Assembly (NCBI GenBank): GCA_037951165.1
Contig: JBBDHG010000134.1
Span: 108,501-172,500 of the forward strand
Source: Lophius americanus
Taxonomy: Eukaryota; Chordata; Actinopteri; Lophiiformes; Lophiidae
Reading direction: 5' to 3'
Length of the DNA stretch: 64,000 nucleotides
Position numbers and translations under genes: made by a program. Under the pieces are notes generated by a model. That model was not told where the DNA came from and made no database searches. It saw nothing but the letters and a program-made list of their open reading frames with translations. Every line of letters starts with the position of its first letter. Within the stretch, counting starts at the first letter, position 1. Of the stretch, positions 24,288-35,436 are shown piece by piece.

Positions 24288-25408
24288 TACTTTTACTATT
24301 CCTGCAGGTGTCCTCTCATCTTAACGGAGTTCTTCATCTGCTAAAACTGAACCTAAATAGAATCTCTATTCATAATCAGATATGTATTCATTTAAATATT
24401 ATTTTGGTAACTTAAATTATATGATTCTAGTATTTTTTGTATTAGGTCAAAGTTAAATATTATGTATTGATATAGTGTTAAGAACCAGCATAAGGTAATT
24501 ATAGATTACTGGCACTATTAATCTTATTACCTACTTCATTATAGGCACTTTCAAGCTGTATTTACAAAACCCGACACACAATCATATTTGTTTGGCAGTG
24601 CATAGCCATTTATTAATGCTGAGTGTTTGAGCATGGACAAAACTGTACAAGAGTCACAGCAGCAAAGGCAGCTTAATGCCAAGAGAGGCAACAAACCATT
24701 GAACATAAGCTGCATATCAACAGTTAAGAGTGAAAAAATTGGCCATTTTTATTCTATAGTTCATAATTTTCAGATGTTAGATTACAAGGAGACCATTATT
24801 TCAAACTTTGGAGCACTCATTTCACCACAAGATTTAGAAAATTCTGGGCTGACCTTCTTTAAAATAAGGACCCCACACTTCACCACATCCAACAACAAAA
24901 ATGAATGTATTCTTTATTATTACAGAGAACATTTTGTGTAAAGTTCCATCTGAGGTTTTGTGTTTGAAACACCTCAAACACAACCAGTGTTTTCTTTTTG
25001 CCTGTGAAATCTTAAAAATCTAATTTACAGACTCTGAAAACATGATCAATGTGTATATAATCCATCGTTCACATCTGGATACTTTTATGTGTAAATTGTA
25101 TTATTTCGGTTTTAAAGTTCAGATTTGAAAACAAATATTTGGTTTGGGCCTTTTAAATGAAGTGTGTGAATTTAGGGGGTCGCACATTAGGGCCACACTG
25201 ATACTGGATTTTAAAGAAAAATCAATATTGTACTGGTGATTTATAAACCTATATTCATTGTTTGCATCAATTAGATTCATCAAGTGATTAGTCAATTAAT
25301 CAACACAGGAATAACCAGCAATCATATTTGTAATTCAGTAATAAATAGTGTATTAGTAATAAATCAAGCAGGTTATTTGGTGGACAAGCTCTAAGTGCTT
25401 CAAATAAA

Positions 25409-25860
25409 CACTGATCAGCCATAACATTATAACCATGGATAGGTTAAGTCAGAATAATATTGATTATCTCATAACAATGGTATCTGCAAGTGGGTAAAAT
25501 ATATTAGGCAGCAAGAGAACATTTCAAGACTAAAATTAAGAACATTTGAAGATTAAGTGTTGGAAGCTGGAAAAATGGGCAAGCATTAGGATCTGTGTGA
25601 CTATGGAAAGGGCAACATTTGAATGACTGGATGAGTTTGGCCAACACCGCAGGGCTGATCAGGTGTTTCTGGTTAGTACCAACCAAAGTTTCTAAGGAAA
25701 GACAACGAGTGACCAGGGGACGAGGTCATGGGTGCTGAAGGCCCATCGATGCTGGTGTGGAACAAAGGCTTGCCTGTGTTTTCTGATCCAACAAAAGAGC
25801 TACTGCAGAACAAATAGCATTAAAAGTTCATGTGGGTTCTGATAGAAAGGATAGAATAGG
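25409..25860 (+). mobile_element. Tc1/mariner-like transposon fragment (5' end and transposase N-terminal region)
   Basis: Begins with the terminal motif gatcagccataacattat common to several fragments in this window. It continues with a decayed transposase region: one frame suggests gcaagcattaggatctgtg for the GKxKDL-type start, then a helix-turn-helix region. It stops after ggttctgatagaaagg. The frame is broken and the 3' half is missing. Flanking intergenic DNA (23841-24200, 24300-25400, 25870-26580) shows nothing else recognisable. Confidence 0.7.
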
Positions 25861-26581
25861 TCAAAGTACTACTTCAGCACCAAAAAGTGAACCTACACAA
25901 CTTTAGGTAGGGGGTTATGATGTTACGGCTGTGCTTTTTTTTCTTCTTCTGCCTGTCTGTGCTGCAACTTATCTTTAGCCGTTATGCTAATGATGTTATT
26001 TATATCTGTGAAAGACTAAAAGGGCCCTTGTGTATCAGCTGGGCTCTAGTTAACCTGTCAGATGATGAGCATTAGCTGTAAACGTTAGTTTATGCTGGTT
26101 TAACGCACCTTAGACTGTAAAGAAAAAGAGGCTAAAGATGTGAGTTCTACATTCACACAGCGACCACTGCACATGCTGGAAGCACAGCTCTCATCGGCCA
26201 TTAACATGCGAGTGGACGCGGCACGGATAGGGCCACCTGACATTTCACTGGACATCTCTCAAATACGCCCGAGCTCCATGTAATTTACCCAAAACAGGCT
26301 AAATAGTTAACAGTCTTTTTTTTTCTTCTTTTAAAACAAGCTGTAGTACAAAGAGGGTACAAGAGTGACAACAATTCCATAGGAATTTAAGGTGATTTTT
26401 ACACATTTGCTCCCCTCGTCAATGCGACTCCTCACCTCCCAGCACCTCAAACACGGTGAGGGGGTGCAGGGTTGTCCATCCAAGCAAGATTCATGATTGC
26501 AGAATAATGAAAAAAAATATATAAGAGGACTTGCAGGCGGGAAACCTACAGCTCTGGAAGCTGATGGAGGCAGATGATCGT

Positions 26582-29500
26582 TTAGTTCTTAGATGCTTGT
26601 GTGGATTCCAGGAACTTCTTTGCTGCAGACGACAGATTTTGCACCAGCTGTCGGACCACACCCTCCTGTTCTTTGGCCCAGGATAGGCCGTCGTCCACAG
26701 CAACGTTGACTGGCACGCACATGGCTTCCTTGTGCAGGTCGGTCAGTTTGCAAGTGGCAGCGACTGCCGCCAATCCCAGTAACAGCAGGAGGAAGAGCTT
26801 GAAAATCATGCCAATGATGGATCGTCGAGGTTTAGGCACAGATTCCACAACAACCTTTTTATCTGCTGAGATGAAGCAAGATTAAATGACATTAGGGCAA
26901 CTCCAAAAATACTGAGCGCAAACTCAGAAAGAAATATACATGGTAATTATTAGTTGTATACTTAATAATTGCTGAAGCTCACCAGAAGCGAGGACACACC
27001 CATAGTACATCCCAATCTGCAATATCTCTCCCACCGGGAATATTCAGACCAGCTACCTCAATACTGATTTCTCTTACAGACGAGTCAAGTTAAGGCTTTT
27101 CTCACTGGGTTCTTACTGAAAACGTCAAGTCTTTAGTTTATATTTATCTGTGTCTGAATGTAAATATGTAGAAGTAATAATATTGGTAGATACCCTGTGA
27201 TGCTAGATTACTTACATGATGACAAGAAATAATAATAATGTTGACCAACTGTTCACTGTGACAGATTGTCTCCCTAATACAAGTTTGGTTTAGAGAGTTT
27301 TTAATAAACTGGTATCAATAGCTGCATAAAATGGAGAAAAATCAACCTCAAAGCTTAAGTGACCTAAATTGTTGATGATTACTCAACAATCAAAATCTTA
27401 CCAAACAAAAGTGTATTAAATGAGCAAATACATTTTGCCACACATAAATGAGAGTTTAGAAAGTCTATTTTCATTATATTTTGACAGTTTTTATGAGAAG
27501 GAACAGTTTCACTATAAAAGGTCCTTTGTCTGAATTTGATCTTAGACCAAACATGACAAAAAAGGCATTTGACTTTGTCAAAAGAGAGCGCTTTGATGTT
27601 TCCTTGTGATTTTAATAATATTATTTTGTTGGAAATATTCCAACAACTGTGTATTTCACCATCTATAAAAGTGTAACTTGCAGTTGCGTGATCCGAACCT
27701 TTATTCCCCCCAGCTCCCTGTCCATTCCTTTTCTTCTTCTCCTCATTCTTCTTCTTCTGTTGTTCCCGGGCAGCCACCGCAGCCATTTGAGCGTTGTACT
27801 CTCTCCTCCTTTTCTCCTTCTCCTCCGCCTTCTCCCGTTTGCGAGCCTCCTTCTCTCTGGCCTCCCGCTCCCTCTGCTTTGCCTCCCTCTTCTTCTCCAG
27901 CTCTGAATTTGAGGGATAACGAGACATTTTTTGGGATGAGGTAATTGCCAGGATATTCATATAATTCTTTTTTTTCTGTGATTAAGAGAATGTGAAACTT
28001 CTTCCTCCACAGATCAAGTAATTTTCATGTCTGACAACTTAAGTTTTCAGCCAAATAATTATGATATCCACGATGTTAACAAGATGTAGAACGAAAGAAA
28101 AGGGTTCCATTTGTTGTCTAACAGTGTGATAGTCTAGAAGAACAACAAGAGATAGAAAATATTAAGAAAAATGTGCTTCTCCAGCATGTGCCTGAGAGGT
28201 AATGATGTTCTAAGCAGGGAAAAATCATATCCCATAATTCGTAGGATGCAGAAAGGAAGAGTAAAGGTTCCTTAGAGTCAGGAAATTCCCTGTTTGTTTT
28301 GGCAGATTAGTGCTCTTAGAAGTATACAACATAAGCTTTCTGAAACACATCTGTGTATGTACAAACATTTGTCACTGGAAGTTTCCCATGCACATTCTGC
28401 AGAGAATCTTTGTATGATCTATAACTCAAATTCAACTATATATATTGCTTCTTTCAGTTATATATGGTATGTAAAATGAAAGGAAATACATACTCTGATT
28501 TGATGTGCAACCCTGCCTTGCCCAAAGTCAATTAAATTACCTTGAAATTAGCTCGTAATCTTCCATTTTGGTTGGATCAATACTAATATAAAATACTGTA
28601 TCATATCTCAGCCTCCATCCGTGACGGCGTTCACTCCAGAGCAATCTGACCTCATATTTGATGCCAGATTTCATTACTTTGACAACACTACAGGTTTGGT
28701 CAGTAATGCACCAGAAACGTATTGGGGTTTGATATCTTGCGGCTGCCAATCCAACAGAAGAGACCTGAAATAGTTACGAACGTAAAGCAAAGATGTTCCG
28801 ATTCTCACCTTTTTCCCTCAAAACACGTTTCTCTCGTGCACGGTCAACGTCCTCCTGCATCGCCTTCATATGCTGCAGAACCTGAAAGAACACTTTTAGT
28901 TAGAGTTATGCTGTTTTGATCTCTCCAGAGTCATTGTCCCTCTCTCTCTCTCTCACCTGGGAGGCACACTGTTTGCACTGCTTCTCATCCAGACAGTCTC
29001 CTGCTGCCTTGGCCAGTCCCACCTCCAGCGGGTTATCCTTCAGATCCAACCACTTCAGACTCTGAGAGCAAACACACACACACACACACAGACTGAGTGG
29101 ATGATGTCAGAAATTAAAACAAATCTATTAATATCTCCCAAAGAAAAAAAATAATAGATTCATTTTTTTGGAAAGAATGAAATTCTTCCTCTTCATTCAG
29201 CTGTTCCCTTCAGATCATCTGTTTCCATCGTGCCCTGTCCTGTGCATCTTCAGCCGTCCCACCAACCAACTGCATGTCCTCTCTCACCACATCCAGAAAC
29301 CTCGTCTTTGGTGTTCTCCTTTTTTCTCCAGCATGGCAGCTCCATCTCCAGCATCCTTATACCACTATCCCTCCTCCTCACATGTCCAATCCATCTCACT
29401 CTGGCCCCTCTTACTTTTGTCTCTGACCTCAACCCTGGGCTGTCCTTCTGATGTGCCCCTTTTGTAATCTAAGCTCTAAATGACCGTTGTTTGGGAGACC

Positions 29501-31642
29501 AGTATCACATTTTGTTTGAATCACTGTAATTGACTTATAGAGACAGACATCTGCCAGAGTATTATTCAATTTGCTAATATATGATTCTAACAAATGTTGA
29601 TATTAAAATCATTATTTAAGAATGTTTTTCTATGTTGAAGGGGATATTATATGTACTTGACCATAGTTCCCTCCATTGCATGAGATCATGGTCTTGAGTC
29701 ACATTAATATAAAAGTGAAAGAAAAAAAACACCACTAACCCTGAGTTGAGAGAAGCTGACTGGCAGGACAGTCAGCTTATTGTTGTACAAGTCTAGATGT
29801 TGGAGGTTGATCAGGTTCCCCAGGTCCTCTGGTAGACAGGTCAGCTGATTTTTACTTAGATCCACTCTTACCAGGTGGGTCAGGCTGCAAAATTCTGGCT
29901 AAATGAATGAAATGAGGGGCAAGTAAAAAATTATTAACTCAAAACGTAATACTCTTAAATTGTTTGTGCAGATGACAAGTTCAGAAAACCTGCAAGTATT
30001 GTTTGACATTTTCATATATGAATCACAGAATCCAAAGTCAAAAATTAGACACGGCCCAGTGATGGAAATATCATATTTTTATTAACTTTGAGTTAGATTA
30101 TGATCTTTGAAATCATAATGAAATATGTTTTTTTCAATAAATATTGATGTTTTGTTTGACTGTGTTGCAAAAGTAACAGATTTTTTATTTATCTAATGTG
30201 TACCATACAATCTGTGTGGCATAAATAATGATCCTTTTTGAATTTGTGTCACTCGTTCGACAATAGGTAACATATTTATTTGGTAATTCAGTTTTTGCGG
30301 TTAGATGGCGGGATTACCCTTTGCCCCCAATTTACATCTATAATCCGTAAACCTGAGGCCACAATGACTGGTGAGGGATGACAAGTACACCTGGCCTCCT
30401 TTGAAATGGTCACAAACAGAAAGTTTGGGACCCATGTTGCAAAAGAAAATGCAGATAATTTCAGGCTGCAAGCCGCATTGGTGCTCCACAGGGGACTGTG
30501 TTGCCCCCTTTCTCTTTAACACCTCTTATTTAAGACATCGGTCTGAGACATGCAACTACCCGTAGTTCTTTAACGATCCTGCAGTCGTGGTAGTTAGTAA
30601 AGGGAGGGAGGAATAAAGTGAGCTGGGGAGCACCTTTGTGGGTTTGAACCATGCAAACCATTTCTAGTTGAAAGCTAGGAGAATCAGAGATCTGTTCACT
30701 GACTTACGAGTGAGGGGGTCCCCTCCGGCTCCTGTTATCATCCAGGAAATTGAAGTATTAAACATCTACAAATACCTCAGTTTTTCCCAAAAGAATGAGC
30801 TGCGATTGAAGATTAATATGGACCAGCTGTAAAGGAAGGGTCAGAGCCAACTCTACTTCCCAAATTCTACCCACAGAACAGTTGCTGATGACCTTTAATT
30901 AATATGTGGTGACGACAGCAATCTTTTGGTATGGATATAGATATATTGATACCAACAGGCAGAACAAGATCATCAAGAAGGTGGCTCGGCCAGGTTCAGA
31001 AGGTGGCTCGCCCGGTTCAGAAGGTGGCTCGGCCCGGTTCAGAAGGTGGCTCGGCCAGGTTCAGAAGTTGGCTCGGCCAGGTTCAGAAGTTGGCTCGGCC
31101 AGGTTCAGCAGGTGGCTAAGTGGAGATAGTGGTGGAGAGGCGAATCCTTGCTGAAGTGACAGCCATCATGGGGGAATCTGTTCTACCCTCTTTACGCACA
31201 ATAAAGAGAGAGGAGTACACTGAGCAACAGGCAGCTCCTATGCAGGGCGTTTCTCACTTACTTACTTTAATCTTACTATAGTATTTGTCTACATTCGAGA
31301 ATGAGCTTAATTATATGATACTGTAACGTTTTCATTTCCCTTTGGAGGAGTAATGCGTAAAGGTACACTATATACTTACAGGAAGGGAGGTAATGTTGTT
31401 GCACGACAAGTCCAAAACAGTTGCTTTTGTGAATGAAGCCTAGTGAGGGAAAAAAAAATTAGCATTATTTAATGGTATATGAAGTCAAATTTTTCATTCA
31501 ACAAACATTTAAGCCAAGAAACGTGCAGAAACGAACTTACAAGCTCTCTGGCTGGCACCTCGGTGAGGTTACACAGACTCAGGTCCATTTCATTCCCACT
31601 GATTTTATCCTTCAGGTTCAACACTTTGCTGTTTTTACTCAT
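26582..31642 (-). CDS. lrrc59: Leucine-rich repeat-containing protein 59, seven exons, 328 aa
   Basis: Exons in transcript order: 31541-31642, 31380-31439, 29740-29898, 28957-29061, 28809-28881, 27699-27902, 26582-26865. Phases close to 328 aa (mammalian proteins are about 307). The N-terminus (MSKNSKVLNLKDKISGNE) leads into leucine-rich repeats over about residues 20-120 (LDLSCNNITSLP, VDLSKNQLTCLP, LDLYNNKLTVLP, LKWLDLKDNPLE) and the family signature CLDEKQCKQCA. A strongly charged Lys/Glu/Arg coiled-coil spans about 145-225. One hydrophobic segment at about 251-272 anchors the tail-anchored protein, with a short lumenal C-terminus. LRRC59 resides in the ER and nuclear membrane, associates with ribosomes and helps nuclear import of some proteins such as FGF1. 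The exon 6 donor is GTTCGG, weaker than consensus. Introns contain LINE fragments and a minisatellite. Confidence 0.93.
29175..29470 (-). mobile_element. LINE fragment in lrrc59 intron 3
   Basis: On the minus strand the frame reads VRWIGHVRRRDSG and RMLEMELP, the C-terminal region after the reverse transcriptase in a common fish non-LTR element. A second copy lies at 34555-35100. Confidence 0.65.
30600..31150 (+). mobile_element. Decayed LINE reverse-transcriptase fragment in lrrc59 intron 2
   Basis: Frame-broken plus-strand pieces resemble the end of a fish non-LTR reverse transcriptase (a FKYL-like strand, a WYG-like box near 30930 and RQNKIIKK). Two or more frameshifts and stops are present. 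The assignment is by pattern only. Confidence 0.45.
30978..31108. repeat. 22-bp minisatellite, six units
   Basis: Six tandem copies of aaggtggctcggccaggttc followed by ag. The second unit is 21 bp and the last two carry a g-to-t change (aagttggc). The array sits inside the LINE fragment. Confidence 0.9.
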
Positions 31643-32039
31643 TCTGGAGTCTGTGATAAACGCACCATTGAGTTAATGAAGAAAATAAAACCTCACATGA
31701 AAGACTACAGATGTATATTAAACGTTTTACTGCAGGTACTTCCACTAGCGGAGAGCAGGAAACCCTATAAACATTAATGCTAGATGATCTGCTTACCTCT
31801 TCTGCAGGTTCTGTTCAAGTGTGACAAACGAAGTGAAGAAGATATGTTGTCCAACTTCCAAAAGATGAAGATAACTTGGTGGAAAAGTGGAGTGACACGT
31901 TGGTAAATCTGTATTTTTGGCAGCACTGCCTATCTCAATGAAAATCCACGTCACTGATTAAACGACGTGGTAGTGACGCCAGAGGACACAGCGACACCTA
32001 CAGCCCCGGAGGACAAAACACACTACAGCAGCGAGACAT

Positions 32040-32180
32040 ATACGATCAGCCATAACATTATAACCATCTGCCTCCATGGATCTGACTTGTTTGTCCAGTA
32101 CACCCCACAGATGCTGGATTAGATTGAGGTCTGGGTAATATAAAAGCCACACCTTGACCTGAACTGCCCAGAGTTACAGT
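32040..32180 (-). mobile_element. Tc1/mariner-like terminal fragment
   Basis: Begins with gatcagccataacattataa and continues with ccccacagatgctggatt and gaggtctggg. This reads on the minus strand as the end of a Tc1-like transposase gene (DLNLIQHLWGVLDKQV), so it is the 3' end of the family whose 5' end is at 25409. It lies upstream of lrrc59. Confidence 0.7.
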
Positions 32181-33589
32181 CTGAACATTTCAATGGTGCT
32201 GGCAAAGGTGTGTGCGATCTCTGAGTGAGTTTTTTTTGTATTTTTGTATAGAGAACCTGGAAGAAAATAAATAAATATGAGGAAAAAAAAACAAATAACC
32301 GTCACAAAGGACAACCATTTTTACTTCACATTCCTTCAGTCTGCTTTTTTGTACAAAGTGCACAACTCCATCAACCACTCAGTATTTGCAGATTTACCAA
32401 CTTTCTATCTTCATCAACCTCACTAATTTTAGCAGAGTCATCAGCCACCACCAATGTCAACACCATGTTGCTTCTGGAGGCTCCATGAAGAGTCCGAGCA
32501 AAAAAAGCATTCTGATAAACTAATGATCACTAATTAACTGCCGTAATAAATATGTATCTTAACTCCGCTGATTTAAATTTAGAAGAGAAGAAAAAGAGAA
32601 GATAGCATTATGGAGCAACTGCAGTTTCTCATCTGTGAAAATTTATTCAAAGCGATTCTAAACAATAGTGTTTTAAATAACAGCAGATCTTATGACTACT
32701 TTGCTGGAAGCCGTCAACTAAATGATGACGACTGCAGCTCTATCTCAGCTCTAACAGCAAGTAATCAAACCACTTATAATCACAGAAAATAAGAAGTTGG
32801 AGAGAATAAGTTTGTTTTTTATTATGTTTATTTCTACATTAGATTATCACACATCTCTTCTGAGCCAAAATAGACCTCAAATATCAGAGCTGTTATTTGA
32901 TTGTAAATACAAAGGCTAAAGAGTAATGTGGACAGAAAGAACAATACAGATCACTAATAACAAAACTGTTTTTCTTATATAAACAGGATTGTGTACATGA
33001 GTTTCAGCAGTAGTTGTACAGGAGCTCTTGAACAATTTTACACATCCGGTTGTCTCTCACAGGAAGTGGTCCCAAATGCAACCCTTTAAACAGCTATAAT
33101 ATTTGTCTCTGTGGCTCCAAAGGAGACAAGTCAGAGAAGATTCCATGATACAGTATTTCAGCTTGGACTTCAAAGGTACAAACCTGTAATAAAAAACTTG
33201 CATTACAAGGTGGGGTGTTTGCAGATCGGGCTAAATGTCAAAGAAAGCGTATCATTGCAGAAGCTTAGATATCTTTATTTCCTGTCATGTGTTACTTTTA
33301 AGTGATGGCAATATTAGCTAATAGATTTTGTACAGAAGATATCTGAAGGTGTTGCTTTTGTATTGTGATGATATTGTGAGTAGGGTTGGATCTTGAGGGG
33401 GAAATAAATTGAGGTGTTGTGCATTAGAGGTGTACCTGGGTACACATGCACCTCATATGTCACTTCTTTTTTTTTTTCTATAACATTATAGGATCTGGCC
33501 TTTTTTCTACCTTTTTGCTAAGATCAAGAAGCATAATAATAAGCCAACCAAAGTATAAATACCCAGACATATATACAAGTCATGATACC

Positions 33590-34025
33590 ACTGGAGCCTA
33601 TCCCAGTTGACTTTGGACAAGAGCTGCTGTCACCTGAAAACCATTTATTCCTATGGGCAATTTAGAGTCACCAATATTGTACTTTTTTGGACTCCAGGAG
33701 GAAGTAACCGGAGAGAACTAACACAAACACAGGGAAATTACGCAAACTCCACACCAGGAGGCCCCAAAGCCAGGAGTAGATTTGAACCCTGAACCTTCTT
33801 GCTGTGAAGCAGATTTGAGTTAAGTGATATCTTCATTGTGGTGACAGATCTCTTGAAACAATTGTTGCAAAATTTTGTTTTGTCATAGTTGTTAAGATCC
33901 GGCCCTGCGATGAACTGACGACTTGTCCAGGGTGTACCCCGCCTCTCGCCCGATGTTAGCTGGGATAGGCTTCAGCCCCCCTGTGACCCTGAACAGGATA
34001 AGCGGTAGATAATGAATGAATGTTA
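33590..34025. repeat. Pair of dispersed fish repeat fragments in opposite orientation
   Basis: 33590-33815 begins ggagcctatcccagttgac and contains gggcaatttagagtcacc. 33893-34025 contains ccagggtgtaccccgcctc and ggataagcgg. Both are pieces of one common fish interspersed family. A third fragment lies at about 35768-36070. Other DNA in 31643-35436 (apart from the LINE at 34555) shows no gene. Confidence 0.6.
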
Positions 34026-34344
34026 CGACCCGTCCCTGTCCTGCTTCATCCAATAGGTATAGGGTGGTTAGTCTCAAATACACACACCTGTGAGGAGGTT
34101 CACAGGGCTTGTTTATACCAGACTCATCGTTCTCTCTCTCTCTCCTAGGCTCAGCACTTCCTGGTTTGTTTTTTGTTTGCCTTTGTTTAAGATGGACAGC
34201 TTTCACACACACCTTTCACTCAAACATACACGTCAGACACCACTGACATCTCACACTCCATGTTTTTCATGCTTTCAGTAAAGGTTAATTTCATAATAAA
34301 ATGATTTAAATTAGCATGCAGAACCTATTTCCAGATTTTTTTTT

Positions 34345-34425
34345 AATGATGATGGCGTTGGCGGAGGTATGCACTCACTCATTGCCTTTTAGTTGAAGAA
34401 GCTTTGGCGGGGGTATGAGCATTAT
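34345..34425 (-). repeat. Short fragments of the repeat seen at 12.5 and 19.1 kb
   Basis: Two close copies of the phrase ggcggaggtatgcactc / ggcgggggtatgagc match the end motif of the repeats at 12540 and 19087. Confidence 0.4.
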
Positions 34426-34554
34426 CCATAATTCGAGACTAAGTAAACTTATGTGGACAACATGCCGTTTTTTCCAAGACAATACATGACTAGTTTTTAA
34501 TGTGATATTTGTATTCATGGATTCCTTGTATAATTATTGCAAGTCTATTTCTGT

Positions 34555-35100
34555 TTCTTCTTTCGGCTGTTCCCTTTAGGAGTTGCTACAGCGGATTATC
34601 TGTTTCCATCTTGCCCTGTCTTATGCATCTTCCTCGGTCACACCAACCAGCTGCATGTCCTCTCTCATTACATCCAGAAATATTTGTTCTTCTCCTTTTT
34701 CTCCTGCCAGGCAGCTCCATCTCCGGCATCCTTCTACCATTAGATCCACTATCCCTCCTCTTCATGTGTCCAAACCCCCTTACTCTGGCCTCTCTTACTT
34801 TGTCACCAGGAAGTCTAACCCGGGCTGTCCCTCTGATGTGCTCGTTTCTAATTCTGTCCTTTCGCAACACCCCAAAATAAAATCTTAACATCTTCAACTG
34901 CCCCCTGTCTTTTAATCAGTGCCACCGTCTTTTAACCATGCAGCAGGGCTCCTCTCACGACCATCTCGTAAACCTTTACCTCCACTCTCGCTGCTGTTCT
35001 TCTTTCAGACAGATTCTCTTCTCCAGCCACTCCACCCTGAATGCACTTGCTTCTTCACCTCTTTTCCACACTCCCCATTGCTCCACTCATTTCACTAAAA
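34555..35100 (-). mobile_element. LINE fragment, second copy
   Basis: Same element as 29175-29470. The minus-strand frame reads RMPEMELPGRRKRRR after FGHMKRRDSG. It extends further, through a poly-C/T-rich stretch to about 35100. Confidence 0.65.
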
Positions 35101-35436
35101 TAATCCCACTGAAGGATTATTTACTTCCTAAACCAAAAACGTTCCTTATCAGATTTGTAAAAATCAGTCTGAAAAGATGTGAGAAAGAACCTGGACCAGT
35201 ATCGGGACCAGACTGAATGTTCAGCGTTAGTGAAACCAAAGTCGGGGACAGAGGCATGGGTATTACTGTCAGTAATTACATTACATTTTGTCTTGTTCAT
35301 CCCTTGTGGGGTAATTTTGCTGATGAAGCAGGATGGGCCATTAAAGATGATTGCATCACCTGCAGGGTCATGTATGCAAGGTCCAGTGTTTAAAATTACT
35401 CCTCTGTCCTGCAGTACATTTCATTATTTATCACAA

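Noticed and set aside
27379..27960. 193-codon frame as a separate gene
   Set aside because: It is lrrc59 exon 6 (27699-27902) read through into flanking introns.
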